From Cytobacillus stercorigallinarum (lineage in GTDB: Bacteria > Bacillota > Bacilli > Bacillales > Cytobacillaceae), in assembly GCF_014836495.1 (NCBI RefSeq), contig NZ_JACSQT010000001.1:744001-808000 (forward strand): a stretch of 64,000 nucleotides of DNA, written 5' to 3'. Made by a program: the position numbers and the translations under genes. The notes below the pieces were generated by a model. It ran no database searches and was not told the DNA's origin. It saw only the letters and a list, made by a program, of their open reading frames with translations. Of this stretch, positions 44,565-53,717 are shown in pieces (the first letter of the stretch is position 1; every line of letters starts with the position of its first letter).

Positions 44565-44724
44565 ATTTTGAACACGTGGGGGGTGGTATAAAGATAGCCC
44601 ATCTAGATAGAAAGGTAGCAATCAAAATCATAAATTTGCGCTAACATTCATTACGAGATTATTTGTCTAGTTTTCCTATCTTAAAAAATGAATAATAGAT
44701 GTAATAATCTTTTTTATTGTAATT

Positions 44725-44753
44725 TTGACAGTATAAAGACGTTTCAACATAAT
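44725..44753 (+). promoter_or_regulatory. Sigma-A promoter of degV
   Basis: TTGACA (44725-44730), a 17-base spacer, CATAAT (44748-44753). The leader to the ATG is about 60 bases. Confidence 0.7.
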
Positions 44754-44818
44754 ATCTTTTAATCGTAGTGATATACATGTATAATGAAGGTTGAATTGCT
44801 ATGATAGGACGTGAATGA

Positions 44819-45664
44819 ATGACTAGAATTAAAATTGTAACGGATTCAACTGTTGACTTATCAGCTGAAATGATTACAAAGTTAAATATAGCTGTTGTCC
44901 CATTATCAATCAATATTAATGGACAATCTTATGAAGACCGTGTAGATATTACACCACAAGAATTTCTGGATTTAATGCGACAATCAGATGAGCTACCTAA
45001 AAGCTCCCAACCTGCAACAGGGACATTTGTAGAATTGTATGATCAACTAACCAGAGATGGATACGATGAGATTATTTCTATCCATATGACCGGGGGAATG
45101 AGTGGGACAGTTGATTCTGCCCGAACGGCCGCAGATTTAACAGAGGCCAATGTAACTGTCATTGATTCCCGGTTCATTTCAAAAGCGTTGGCATTTCAAG
45201 TCATAGCTGCTGCTGAACTGGCAGAAAAAGGAGAAGATTACAAGCGTATTATCCAGAGAATTCAAGAAATTCAAGATAATACGAAACTTTATGTTGTTGT
45301 AGACACTTTGGAAAACTTGATTAAAGGTGGAAGAATAGGCAAAGGTAAAGGTTTAATCGGCTCTCTATTAAATATTAAACCGATTGCTTCATTAGCAGAT
45401 GGCGTGTATACACCGATAACAAAGGTACGAAGTCACTCTCAAGTAATAAAGTTTTTATCAAAACAATTAGTAGAAGATGCAAAAGGAAAGACGATTAAAA
45501 GTGTGGGTATTACCCATGCTGGTGGTTTAGAATTAGCAAGAAAACTGAAAGAAGTCATCACTGAATTAACAGGTTTTAATCATGTAACAATAGAGGATAC
45601 AACACCAATCATTAGTACTCATACTGGCGAAGGCGCCATTGGTTTTTGTTATCACATCGAATAA
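44819..45664 (+). CDS. DegV family fatty-acid-binding protein
   Basis: 281-residue DegV protein, the FakB-like group that binds a fatty acid and presents it to the kinase FakA. IVTDSTVDL at the N-terminus, SQPATGTF, ISIHMTGGMSGTVDSAR and LIKGGRIGK are the family blocks. The C-terminal STHTGEGAIGF is also typical. ATG at 44819. It is monocistronic with its own promoter and terminator. No fakA is in the window, so pairing is inferred from family. Confidence 0.9.
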   Translation: MTRIKIVTDSTVDLSAEMITKLNIAVVPLSININGQSYEDRVDITPQEFLDLMRQSDELPKSSQPATGTFVELYDQLTRDGYDEIISIHMTGGMSGTVDSARTAADLTEANVTVIDSRFISKALAFQVIAAAELAEKGEDYKRIIQRIQEIQDNTKLYVVVDTLENLIKGGRIGKGKGLIGSLLNIKPIASLADGVYTPITKVRSHSQVIKFLSKQLVEDAKGKTIKSVGITHAGGLELARKLKEVITELTGFNHVTIEDTTPIISTHTGEGAIGFCYHIE

Positions 45665-45677
45665 TTCTTTAATGAGG

Positions 45678-45720
45678 AAATGCCTCTTCGCTTGAATAGA
45701 AGAGGCATTTGCATTATTTT
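45678..45720 (+). terminator. Intrinsic terminator after degV
   Basis: AAATGCCTCTT pairs with AAGAGGCATTT and is followed by a T-rich stretch. Confidence 0.8.
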
Positions 45721-45819
45721 CCTTTATTCACATAGATGTCATACTTTTTTCTTCATTCAAACAATTTCATTTGGTACATTAATGTTGAATTGATAAATAC
45801 ATAAAAGCAGGTGACGGTG

Positions 45820-46392
45820 TTGAAAAAATTAGTTGCGGTTTTTGGTCTCTTAATAGTTATTTTAGCCGCTTGTGGCCAAAGTGGTATAGAAAACGCACTA
45901 AACTATGATGTTAAAGATTTCAGTTATACGAATCAAGATAATCAAGGTGTAGGTTTAAGTGATTTAGAGGGGAAAGTGTGGATAGCTGATTTTATTTTTA
46001 CTAGTTGCGAAACGGTTTGTCCGCCAATGACATTTAATATGAGTCAATTGCAAGATAAGGTTAAAGAAGAAGGTATTGAAAATGTAGAGTTTGTTTCTTT
46101 TAGTGTAGACCCCACTGTAGACAGTCCTGAGGCATTAAAAGACTTTGCGAACAACTATGAAATAGACTTTTCAAACTGGCATTTTTTAACGGGCTATAGT
46201 CAAGAGGAAATTGAAAGCTTTGCTGTTGATTCTTTCAAATCACTAGTAAAAAAACCAAAGAATGATGATCAAGTCATTCATCAAACTTCCATCTATTTAG
46301 TCGATCAAAATGGTGTGGTCATGAAGGATTATGATGGTGTATCTGATGTCCCTTATGACGAGATCATTGCCGATATAAAAAAAATACAATAA
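45820..46392 (+). CDS. ypmQ: SCO1/SenC family copper-chaperone lipoprotein (YpmQ)
   Basis: 190-residue membrane-anchored thioredoxin-fold protein needed for CuA-site assembly in cytochrome c oxidase. The signal ends in lipobox LAAC. The copper ligands are the CETVC pair (TSCETVCPP) and the His in VIHQTSIY; all are present. TTG at 45820 behind AGGTGACGG is chosen, though GTG 45817 is possible. Ends in a strong two-tier terminator. Place next to ypmR-ypmS matches B. subtilis. Confidence 0.92.
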   Translation: MKKLVAVFGLLIVILAACGQSGIENALNYDVKDFSYTNQDNQGVGLSDLEGKVWIADFIFTSCETVCPPMTFNMSQLQDKVKEEGIENVEFVSFSVDPTVDSPEALKDFANNYEIDFSNWHFLTGYSQEEIESFAVDSFKSLVKKPKNDDQVIHQTSIYLVDQNGVVMKDYDGVSDVPYDEIIADIKKIQ

Positions 46393-46410
46393 TTTCTGCA
46401 AACAGATCTT

Positions 46411-46466
46411 AGAAGCAAACCCAAGCTTAAAAGTGTAAACGCCAAGCTTGGTCTTGCTTCTTTTTT
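46411..46466 (+). terminator. Two-tier intrinsic terminator after ypmQ
   Basis: AGAAGCAA/TTGCTTCT and, nested inside, CCAAGCTT/AAGCTTGG, then six T residues. Confidence 0.85.
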
Positions 46467-46691
46467 GATGGCTACTATTACCTCTTCAAGGATTACTCTT
46501 AACATCATCTCCTAAACCATCGAGTGAAAAATGTAAACGGTAGAAGGAAATTATTTAAATTATTCTCTTCATTTAAGTTTAACTGTGGTTAAAAAAGTAT
46601 AATTTAATATTAATAAGTAATCACACTTTTTTTATGTCATTACCATTGCATGATATAATGAAGCATACTTTTATAAAGAGGTGAGAAAGAA

Positions 46692-47507
46692 TTGAAAAGA
46701 ATATTCACCTTATTACTATCAATGATGGTCCTATTAGCTGGTTGTAATACAAATGCGATGTCAAATGATAATGATGCCGCTGCAGCAAAACAAATGGAGG
46801 ATTTAACTAAACAAGATATTCCTGCAGAATTTTTCCCCATCGATTTAAATGTCGTATCAATCGGTGATTCATTGACTCAAGGGGTTGGCGATACGACTGA
46901 AAGTGGCGGATATATTCCATATTTGGAGAAACTTTTAAAGGAGCATCGTTCGATTAATTATACAAGCTTTATTAATTATGGTGTAAAAGGGAATCGCTCA
47001 AACCAATTATTAGAACGGCTTAATATGGAAAAAGTAAAAAATGCTATAACAGCATCGGATCTCGTTATTATTACTATTGGCGGCAATGATATGATGAAAG
47101 TAGTCCGATCTAATTTTACTAAATTAAATGTAGCAGCTTTTGAAAAGGAACAAGATATATTTGAAGATAATTTAAATACGATTTTACATACCATTCGAGA
47201 ATATAATCCAAAGAGCACAGTATTATTAGTCGGATTATATAACCCTTTTTTAGAATGGTTTTCGAGCATTAAAGAGCTTGGTCTTATTATGCGTCAGTGG
47301 AATATCGCGAGCCAACAAGTATTAGGTGAGTATGAGAATATGTATTTTGTAAAGATAGATGATATTTTTGAAACGAGTGAAGAAAATCTGCTATTTACAG
47401 ATCATTTCCACCCGAATGATCGTGGCTATGAATTAATGGCAGGGAGAATTTATCAAGTTTTAGATCAAATAGGGATTAAAACTGTCATCGAAAATAAAGA
47501 GAATTAA
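46692..47507 (+). CDS. ypmR: SGNH/GDSL-hydrolase lipoprotein (YpmR)
   Basis: 271-residue surface lipoprotein esterase. The lipobox LLAGC is at the end of a short signal peptide. Catalytic blocks are SIGDSLTQG (Ser), NYGVKGNRS (Gly), GGNDMMK (Asn) and DHFHPNDRG (Asp/His), all intact. Natural substrate unknown. TTG at 46692 with GAGGTGAG; a TATAAT -10 sits 33 bases upstream. It is followed after 12 bases by ypmS, so both are one operon. Confidence 0.9.
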   Translation: MKRIFTLLLSMMVLLAGCNTNAMSNDNDAAAAKQMEDLTKQDIPAEFFPIDLNVVSIGDSLTQGVGDTTESGGYIPYLEKLLKEHRSINYTSFINYGVKGNRSNQLLERLNMEKVKNAITASDLVIITIGGNDMMKVVRSNFTKLNVAAFEKEQDIFEDNLNTILHTIREYNPKSTVLLVGLYNPFLEWFSSIKELGLIMRQWNIASQQVLGEYENMYFVKIDDIFETSEENLLFTDHFHPNDRGYELMAGRIYQVLDQIGIKTVIENKEN

Positions 47508-47519
47508 GGGGGAGCATCA

Positions 47520-48101
47520 TTGAAGGGGAATAAATGGAAAGTGCTTTTCTTAGGGCTACTGGGATTAATCATTCTTTTTGCGATCATTTTATTTATTATG
47601 GTAAGTATTCCAGCGAAGGATGACCCTTATGAAAGTGTGCAATTAAATGAGACGGATTATGCTCCATTTCATATATCAACAAATAAAAATGATTTAAACC
47701 TAGTAATTAATCATTATTTAGAGGAGGAAATTTTAGACGGAGGACTTGACTATGAAGTAAGGTTAGATGACGAAGTAAATTTATATGGGACCTTACCAGT
47801 ATTCAGTCAACAGCTGCGTTTAAGAATGTCTTTTGAACCCTCTGTCTTACCAAACGGCGATGTTGTATTGGAACAAAAGGATTTATCCATCGGCCAAATG
47901 GATTTACCGATCTCCTTCTTACTCAAGCTAATTAATAATCATTATAAAACACCAGATTGGGTAGTCATCCAACCAAATGAAGAGAAAATCTATGTAGCCT
48001 TAACAGAGATGGATCTAAAAAGCGATATAAAAGTAAATGTAAATGACTTCAATTTAGAAGAAGATGAAATTGACTTTACTTTATTAGTTCCGGTAAAGTA
48101 G
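47520..48101 (+). CDS. ypmS: Membrane-anchored protein YpmS
   Basis: 193-residue protein with one N-terminal membrane helix (VLFLGLLGLIILFAIILFIMV) and an extracytoplasmic domain with beta-rich repeats. Family YpmS, of unknown role, always close to ypmR. TTG at 47520 with GGGGGAG. There is a terminator after the stop. In combination with the lipoprotein hydrolase it may act in envelope or lipid processing, which is inference only. Confidence 0.87.
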   Translation: MKGNKWKVLFLGLLGLIILFAIILFIMVSIPAKDDPYESVQLNETDYAPFHISTNKNDLNLVINHYLEEEILDGGLDYEVRLDDEVNLYGTLPVFSQQLRLRMSFEPSVLPNGDVVLEQKDLSIGQMDLPISFLLKLINNHYKTPDWVVIQPNEEKIYVALTEMDLKSDIKVNVNDFNLEEDEIDFTLLVPVK

Positions 48102-48108
48102 AGCAGTT

Positions 48109-48157
48109 ACCTGTAGCGAGAACTCTTTATGATAAGTGTTCCTGCTACAGGCTTTTT
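48109..48157 (+). terminator. Intrinsic terminator after ypmS
   Basis: CCTGTAGC pairs with GCTACAGG, extended by AGAAC/GTTCC, then a T-run. Confidence 0.8.
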
Positions 48158-48165
48158 ATATGAAA

Positions 48166-48816
48166 TTATTGAATCAGTACCATTAGTTCTAATGGTGGAT
48201 TTCCTGTCACAGAGCCGAAGATATAGATGAGGTGCTGTTTCTGGGGCTGTAAGTGGAAACGAAAAGAAGTGAGATAATCTCTATAAGGGTAACCGTAAAT
48301 ACAGCCCTGTAGTATGCTAGGCGAGAGATTCATCCAGTTACTCGATTGCTTATATTGTATGAGTGGCAATTCCTCACTTTTGGGCGTTAATATCACCGGT
48401 CTGAATGATGGACCATCAGCTACAAGATGAATGAATTTTACATGGGAAGAATTCTTTATAGCGATACTAGTTGGTGTGTCGGTATATTTCATGTCATTGG
48501 CTTCACCAGAGAGTGCGATATTATGCAATGTTTCGGGGAGAACTTCAATTTTTCTACTAAGAAGAGATGAGACCATAACGTCAGTTGGATAAATATCAAT
48601 ATGATAACTAGAAGCAGGTAATGCAAGTTTATTAGTTAATTGTTTATAAGAAATTTGTTTGTATATTTTGACACCATTTATAAAGATATCTATCAATTTG
48701 CTACTTGGAGAGAGATGAGTGAATTGAATATAGCCAAATGAATCCGTCAAGTTCTGCTTCAGTGGATTGACAGGTGATGACATGTCCTTTTGCTCTGAAG
48801 TGGATTGCAGTTCCAT
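48166..48816 (-). CDS. DUF4397 domain protein
   Basis: About 216-residue protein with two DUF4397-type beta-sandwich blocks: YIQFTHLSPSSKLIDIFING near the start and VKFIHLVADGPSFRPVI in the middle. Such domains are usually surface or extracellular in Bacillales, but no signal peptide is visible here. The frame is open to 48942; ATG 48816 is proposed since AAAGGAGG occurs 12 bases upstream, although that spacing is long. Convergent with ypmS and divergent from msrA. Confidence 0.72.
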   Translation of the reverse strand: MELQSTSEQKDMSSPVNPLKQNLTDSFGYIQFTHLSPSSKLIDIFINGVKIYKQISYKQLTNKLALPASSYHIDIYPTDVMVSSLLSRKIEVLPETLHNIALSGEANDMKYTDTPTSIAIKNSSHVKFIHLVADGPSFRPVILTPKSEELPLIQYKQSSNWMNLSPSILQGCIYGYPYRDYLTSFRFHLQPQKQHLIYIFGSVTGNPPLELMVLIQ

Positions 48817-49022
48817 TAGATAAGCAAACCTCCTTTTAGGTTTTTCATTATTGTATTCATCAAAATGTTTCATGCGATTAAAAATGATCGTGAGGAAGTT
48901 TTCGGAGAACATCAGTAGTAATGGAAGGTCGTTTATTTGCATCTAAACGCACTTTTCATTATCTTAGTGTTACAAGCTATTTCTTTAAGAGCTAAGGAAT
49001 ATAAAAAAAGAGGTGTGACAAG

Positions 49023-49565
49023 ATGGCGAATAATTATGATGAAAAAGCGGCATTTGCCGGTGGTTGTTTTTGGTGTATGGTAAAACCATTTGATGAGTTA
49101 CCAGGCATTAAAGCGGTGATATCTGGTTATACCGGCGGTGATAAAGAAAATCCAACTTATGAAGAGGTTTGTTCGGAGACGACTGGTCATTATGAAGCGG
49201 TGCAAATTACGTTTGATCCGGAGATTTTCCCGTATGAAAAATTACTTGAACTATATTGGCAACAAATTGACCCAACCGATACTGGAGGTCAATTTTACGA
49301 TCGAGGTCAATCTTATCAGACGGCAATTTTTTATTATAATGAACAGCAGAAACAATTAGCCGAAGCTTCAAAAGAAAAATTGGAGAAAGAGGGGCCCTTT
49401 AAAGATCCGATCGTGACAAAGATATTACCAGCAAAGACTTTCTATCCTGCAGAAGAGTATCATCAACATTATTATAAGAAAAATCCAACTCATTACCAGG
49501 CATACCATCAAGGCTCAGGTAGAGCAGGTTTTATAAAACAAAATTGGGGTGAAAAAAATGAGTAA
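49023..49565 (+). CDS. msrA: Peptide-methionine (S)-S-oxide reductase MsrA
   Basis: 180-residue MsrA repairing the S-epimer of methionine sulfoxide. The catalytic GGCFWC motif is near residue 15, and GHYEAVQI and the C-terminal [12 protein letters not shown] are typical. ATG at 49023 with AGAGGTGTG. Its end overlaps the msrB start by eight bases, giving an msrA-msrB operon for both epimers. Confidence 0.96.
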   Translation: MANNYDEKAAFAGGCFWCMVKPFDELPGIKAVISGYTGGDKENPTYEEVCSETTGHYEAVQITFDPEIFPYEKLLELYWQQIDPTDTGGQFYDRGQSYQTAIFYYNEQQKQLAEASKEKLEKEGPFKDPIVTKILPAKTFYPAEEYHQHYYKKNPTHYQAYHQGSGRAGFIKQNWGEKNE

Positions 49566-49995
49566 AAAAGAAGACTTGAAGAATAAATTAAATGAGATGC
49601 AATTTTATGTCACACAAAATAATGGAACGGAACCACCATTTAGAAATGAATACTGGGATGAATTTAGAAAAGGAATTTATGTTGACATCGTATCAGGTAA
49701 GGCGTTATTTAGTTCAACTGAAAAGTATGATGCAGGTTGTGGTTGGCCAAGTTTTACAAAGCCAATAGAAGAGGAAGAAGTATTAGAAAAAGAAGACTAT
49801 AGCCATAATATGGTTCGAACTGAGGTGCGCAGTAAGGAAGCGGATTCTCACTTAGGCCATGTGTTTAATGATGGACCAGGTGAGAATGGATTAAGATATT
49901 GTATTAATTCTGCTTCATTAAAATTCATAGCATATGAAGACATGGAGAAAGAGGGCTATGGGCGTTATCTGAAATTATTTGCTAAAGAAGATTAA
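49558..49995 (+). CDS. msrB: Peptide-methionine (R)-S-oxide reductase MsrB
   Basis: 145-residue MsrB for the R-epimer. The catalytic Cys is in [32 protein letters not shown] and FNDGP are the conserved blocks. The paired CxxC zinc motifs of the zinc-type MsrB are absent, so this is the form without structural zinc. ATG at 49558 with GGGGTG, overlapping msrA. Confidence 0.96.
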   Translation: MSKKEDLKNKLNEMQFYVTQNNGTEPPFRNEYWDEFRKGIYVDIVSGKALFSSTEKYDAGCGWPSFTKPIEEEEVLEKEDYSHNMVRTEVRSKEADSHLGHVFNDGPGENGLRYCINSASLKFIAYEDMEKEGYGRYLKLFAKED

Positions 49996-50140
49996 GATGC
50001 GTGTATTTAGACCAAGGGGGATTCATTTTGTTGAATCCTTCTTTTCATTTCCCAAGAAATCTTTTTCGCTTGTGGAAAGGTTTTGAAAATGGTAAATTTA
50101 TTGTAAAGTAAATATCTTTTAAGAGGTGATGGATGCATCT

Positions 50141-50920
50141 ATGAATGATCAAATGTTTAAAAAGAACTATTCGATGCAAACCTTACATAAAGCATTACAA
50201 ATTTTACGATCTTTTTCTTATGAGCATAAAACTTTGTCATTAACAGAATTACATAAACGTACGGGCCTCTCTAAGCCTAGTTTACAAAGATTGCTTTCTA
50301 CACTCGTGTTTGAAGGATTATTACATAAAAATGAAGAAACAAAAAGATATCAGTTAGGATTAGAGTTATTGTTTTTAGGCCGTTTAGTAGAAAAAAACTC
50401 AAGTTTTTTAAATATAGCCGCTCCAGTAATGAAAGAAATGTGGGCGAAATTAGAAGAGTGCATTAGTTTAAATGTGATTGAAAATGAAAAAAGAAAGTGC
50501 ATAGATTTTATCGCAAGCAGTCATCAATTACAAACGATGATTACGGTGGGACAAGAATCACCACTTTATGCAGGCGCTTCAGCAAAAATATTATTGGCTT
50601 ATTTTCCAGCGGCCGTCCAAAGAGAGTATTTAGCAAATATTCAATTCGAACCTCTCTCAAGTGAGAAGACTTTTGATAAAGATGAATTATTTCAGGAGCT
50701 ACAATCTATACAGCAAAAAGGATATGCCAAAAGTAATGGTGAGAGAGTGAAAGGTGCGATTTCATATAGTGCACCTATATTTAATCCTCAAAATGAAATT
50801 TTAGCAAGTATATCTATTACGATTCCATCTGTTCGTATTGATGATTATGAAGAAGAAGAGCTAGTTGAAACAGTCATTGAAGGAGCTAAGATTATTACAG
50901 GGAAGATACAGAAAAAATAG
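50141..50920 (+). CDS. IclR family transcriptional regulator
   Basis: 259-residue regulator with an N-terminal winged helix (SLTELHKRTGLSKPSLQRLLSTLV) and a C-terminal IclR effector domain (LYAGASAKILLAYF, GAISYSAPIF). IclR proteins usually control catabolic operons. No obvious target is adjacent; the kam locus lies 5 kb downstream but has its own regulator. The start is unclear: AAGAGGTGAT lies 2 bases from ATG 50129 and about 12-14 from ATG 50141. Convergent with a minus-strand gene 11 bases away. Confidence 0.86.
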   Translation: MNDQMFKKNYSMQTLHKALQILRSFSYEHKTLSLTELHKRTGLSKPSLQRLLSTLVFEGLLHKNEETKRYQLGLELLFLGRLVEKNSSFLNIAAPVMKEMWAKLEECISLNVIENEKRKCIDFIASSHQLQTMITVGQESPLYAGASAKILLAYFPAAVQREYLANIQFEPLSSEKTFDKDELFQELQSIQQKGYAKSNGERVKGAISYSAPIFNPQNEILASISITIPSVRIDDYEEEELVETVIEGAKIITGKIQKK

Positions 50921-50931
50921 ACTGAAGTTAT

Positions 50932-52020
50932 TTATTTCAATATCCCCCCATAATCATTTAATTTATCGCGCCATATAGAATGTATATGTGCCTGTTTTTT
51001 ATTGGCAACCCCCTCTTTACTATAGATTTCAATCCAAATTTGCGGCCCATCAATACGAAAGTAACTACCTGGTCGCTTTATTGAAGTCGAACCAGCCCAA
51101 GCAATTGTCGTTTTCTCTAGTTGTTCCTGTGATAAATACGTGTGTAGTAATGCCTTTCTTGCTTCATAAGGGGCATGATGAACCCATTCCTTAATCATGT
51201 GATTTACTTGTAATTGTTGTTCCTTATTTAGAGTTTTTATAAGTAAACCTTCTTGATTGGGAAACGAATGGTCATATCCGGGACCTAGTAAAATGTCGTT
51301 AAACGCCTCATTAAGTTTACTTTGCTGTTTTTGTTCACTATTTAAAGATAATTGGAGGGCGTGGACAGCATCTACTTTTGCATTCATAGGATGGTGCGTA
51401 CGATTATTTATTTGAAAGATAAGAGGTTGTGTCCCCGTAAACTCTGGGGTAATCGTAGTTTTAGAACGGTTAATGAAAATATTCTCTGCAAGATGATGAC
51501 CTGTTAATTGAATCATCCAAGGTTTTGTATAGGAAGGGTTTCCGTGAATAGAGAAATAATATTCTTGTGCCCCCCATTTAAATGGAGGTTTCTTTATAGT
51601 TGTTGATAAAAAGTAATCAGCTTTAATGATTTCTGTCATATGTTCAAAGCCAAGCGGGCTCAGATTCGCTTGTAGTAATAACATGGCGAGTATAAAACTT
51701 TGTGTATTTAGTTGAGACAATGGCACCCCGTTTCTACTTGCTTGATTAATGGGTAAGTTTGACCATTGATGTGCAATGGTCTCATTTAGTGGAAGAATGA
51801 TTTCTTCTTTTTGTTCTTCATTTAAACTTTCGAAAAGCTGATGAGCAAGTTCAACTGATTCTTCCTTAGTCGTGATAATGGGTTCATCTAAGATATGGTT
51901 GAGTTGGTCAAGAATGTAATGTTGTTCTTGTAATTCTGCCGCTGTTGGAGAAAAAGAGGCAAGCGCATGATTGAAATTAATGAAGGCTATAAAAACAAGT
52001 AATACTAAACATCGATACAT
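50932..52020 (-). CDS. Secreted DUF3500 family protein
   Basis: 362-residue protein with a Sec signal (MYRCLVLLVFIAFINFNHALA) and a DUF3500 domain: LGPGYDHSF, IAWAGSTS, YFRIDGPQIWIEI and HIHSIWRD with DYGG. The function of DUF3500 is unknown. The start ATG 52020 has AGGGAGAG upstream; the frame is open a further 57 bases. It lies downstream of a secreted SGNH hydrolase on the same strand with 79 bases between, so they may be coexpressed. Confidence 0.82.
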   Translation of the reverse strand: MYRCLVLLVFIAFINFNHALASFSPTAAELQEQHYILDQLNHILDEPIITTKEESVELAHQLFESLNEEQKEEIILPLNETIAHQWSNLPINQASRNGVPLSQLNTQSFILAMLLLQANLSPLGFEHMTEIIKADYFLSTTIKKPPFKWGAQEYYFSIHGNPSYTKPWMIQLTGHHLAENIFINRSKTTITPEFTGTQPLIFQINNRTHHPMNAKVDAVHALQLSLNSEQKQQSKLNEAFNDILLGPGYDHSFPNQEGLLIKTLNKEQQLQVNHMIKEWVHHAPYEARKALLHTYLSQEQLEKTTIAWAGSTSIKRPGSYFRIDGPQIWIEIYSKEGVANKKQAHIHSIWRDKLNDYGGILK

Positions 52021-52099
52021 GAGAAAAACTCTCCCTGTCCTTTTTTTGTTAATGTGTGTAAAGGAAGGAGAGCTCATTCACATTTTTCATAAAAACGGT

Positions 52100-53188
52100 T
52101 TAGTTCGTCCCTTCAGTAATGATCGTGGAAAGAAATATCTCTGCTTTACCCGATTCATTAAAGATAGATTTTTGCTTGGATACAGTAAATGTAACTTGAT
52201 GTATCCCTTTCTCTAAACCGCTTGATATATATAGATGTCTTTCTCTTTCTAGTGGCCACCAAGTTGACAATGTTCGTACAGGCTGTCCGTCAATATAGAT
52301 ATCTAGCATTCCTCCTGCAGGATGACTCTTCACTTTCATCCCGAGAAAAGTTCCGGAAAAGGAAAATTCGATTGAATCTCCAGCATTTTGACTATACCAA
52401 TAAATCCCTTTATATGGATGACTGGCATGTGTGTAGGCAGAAGATTGTTGTAAAGCTATATTTACGTCTTCATGAAGAGGAGCAGCAAGTACTGCTATTT
52501 GTGTATCCTGATTCATTAACGCTTGTGTTTCTTGAAAAATTGCTTCGGCATAAAGTTGATATCCTCTATCGTTAGGATGTACAAGATCGGTAGTTAATTC
52601 AAAAGCAGAATAAGGTGATTCACTAAATACAGGGCGTAAATCAATGTTCTTAGCCAAATAATGGGCTGAGATGTCTGCTATCTTTTGAATGAATAATTCA
52701 TTATCTAAAGGTGATTCCGTTAGTGTGAAAATTTCTGTATCAGGATAATCTTTCTTTATTTGTCTAAGGAGACCTTCATAAAATTGCGCAAACTGTTGCT
52801 CGTTCATATATTTCCGATCATTTTCACCGAAAACAATAAAAGTTAAATCGATGCTTCCCAGGTGCGGGGTGGTGTTCAGCTTGTTTAACCCTTCAAAAGC
52901 AGTGCTTCCACTTTGTACAACCATATGCCGTTTAAAATCAACATTATATGCCTCTTTCATTTTATTTTCCCATATTTGAAACCATTTTTTATTTGGCGCT
53001 GATGCTCCTGAACCTCTACCAATACTATCACCGATGATTAAATAGTTAATGGTTTTTTCGCTTCCTACTTTTTCATAAAAATTCTCTACAGATTGATCTC
53101 CTTCTACTTTAGGTTCTTGAAAGAATTGAAATGAAAAAATAAATCCAATACATAACATGAAACATAGGAGGAGTGATTGTCTTTTCAT
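52100..53188 (-). CDS. Secreted SGNH hydrolase with C-terminal beta domain
   Basis: 362-residue exported protein. A signal-anchor (SLLLCFMLCIGFIFSFQFF) is followed by an SGNH esterase domain: IIGDSIGRG, QSGSTA, VFGENDRK, and DLVHPNDRG supply Ser, Gly, Asn and Asp/His. The last 110 residues (IYWYSQNAGDSIEFSFSGTFLG, MLDIYIDGQPVRTL) form a beta-sandwich as found in carbohydrate-binding tails of polysaccharide esterases. A likely role is deacetylation of a cell-wall or extracellular glycan; this is inferred. ATG 53188 with TAGGAGGAG. Confidence 0.83.
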   Translation of the reverse strand: MKRQSLLLCFMLCIGFIFSFQFFQEPKVEGDQSVENFYEKVGSEKTINYLIIGDSIGRGSGASAPNKKWFQIWENKMKEAYNVDFKRHMVVQSGSTAFEGLNKLNTTPHLGSIDLTFIVFGENDRKYMNEQQFAQFYEGLLRQIKKDYPDTEIFTLTESPLDNELFIQKIADISAHYLAKNIDLRPVFSESPYSAFELTTDLVHPNDRGYQLYAEAIFQETQALMNQDTQIAVLAAPLHEDVNIALQQSSAYTHASHPYKGIYWYSQNAGDSIEFSFSGTFLGMKVKSHPAGGMLDIYIDGQPVRTLSTWWPLERERHLYISSGLEKGIHQVTFTVSKQKSIFNESGKAEIFLSTIITEGTN

Positions 53189-53394
53189 TCTTAATACTCC
53201 TTTAGATATGACAGTTTTAGATTACCCAATTTATCTTTTAATTAAATTGTATGAGATGAAAACGCTTTACGTCTAGTGTAAAAAGAAAAAAACTGTCATT
53301 CAGAAAAAATTAGGCGAAAACACATGCAGGACAAGAACCTATGTCATATGATGATTTTGAAAATGCCTAAAACAAAAAGAGGAGTGGAATGATT

Positions 53395-53568
53395 ATGAAT
53401 TACGGATATGGATGCGATCCTTGTGCACAACAAGTTCAACCTTATTATGGGTATCCAGTAGGTGGACACGGCGGTTGCGGAAATGGAGCATTTGGTGGCT
53501 TTGCGTTAATCGTAGTATTATTTATCTTGTTAGTAATCATCGGTGCTAGCTGGTGCGGTAACTGGTAA
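53395..53568 (+). CDS. YjcZ family sporulation-related microprotein
   Basis: 57-residue protein, too short for many gene callers. A Gly/Tyr/Cys-rich front half (MNYGYGCDPCAQQ, GHGGCGNGAFGG) leads to one hydrophobic helix FALIVVLFILLVIIGASW, the signature of the YjcZ family seen in many copies in spore formers. ATG 53395 (or ATG 53389) follows AGAGGAGTGG, and a terminator comes 14 bases after the stop. Localisation to the forespore or its membranes is inferred from the family. Confidence 0.85.
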   Translation: MNYGYGCDPCAQQVQPYYGYPVGGHGGCGNGAFGGFALIVVLFILLVIIGASWCGNW

Positions 53569-53581
53569 TAATAAAGATTAA

Positions 53582-53609
53582 GGAGGGGCTATGAGCCTCT
53601 CTTTTTTTT
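53582..53609 (+). terminator. Terminator after the YjcZ-like gene
   Basis: GAGGGGCT-ATG-AGCCTCTC with one wobble, followed by eight T residues. Confidence 0.8.
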
Positions 53610-53717
53610 ACATCCACTTATTTTTAGTTAAGTACCAAGTTGAGATTTTATGTGTGTTGTCGACATCACGATGAAAATTACTGTAAAATAGAAAGAAAAA
53701 AGTGGATGTGTTCATAG

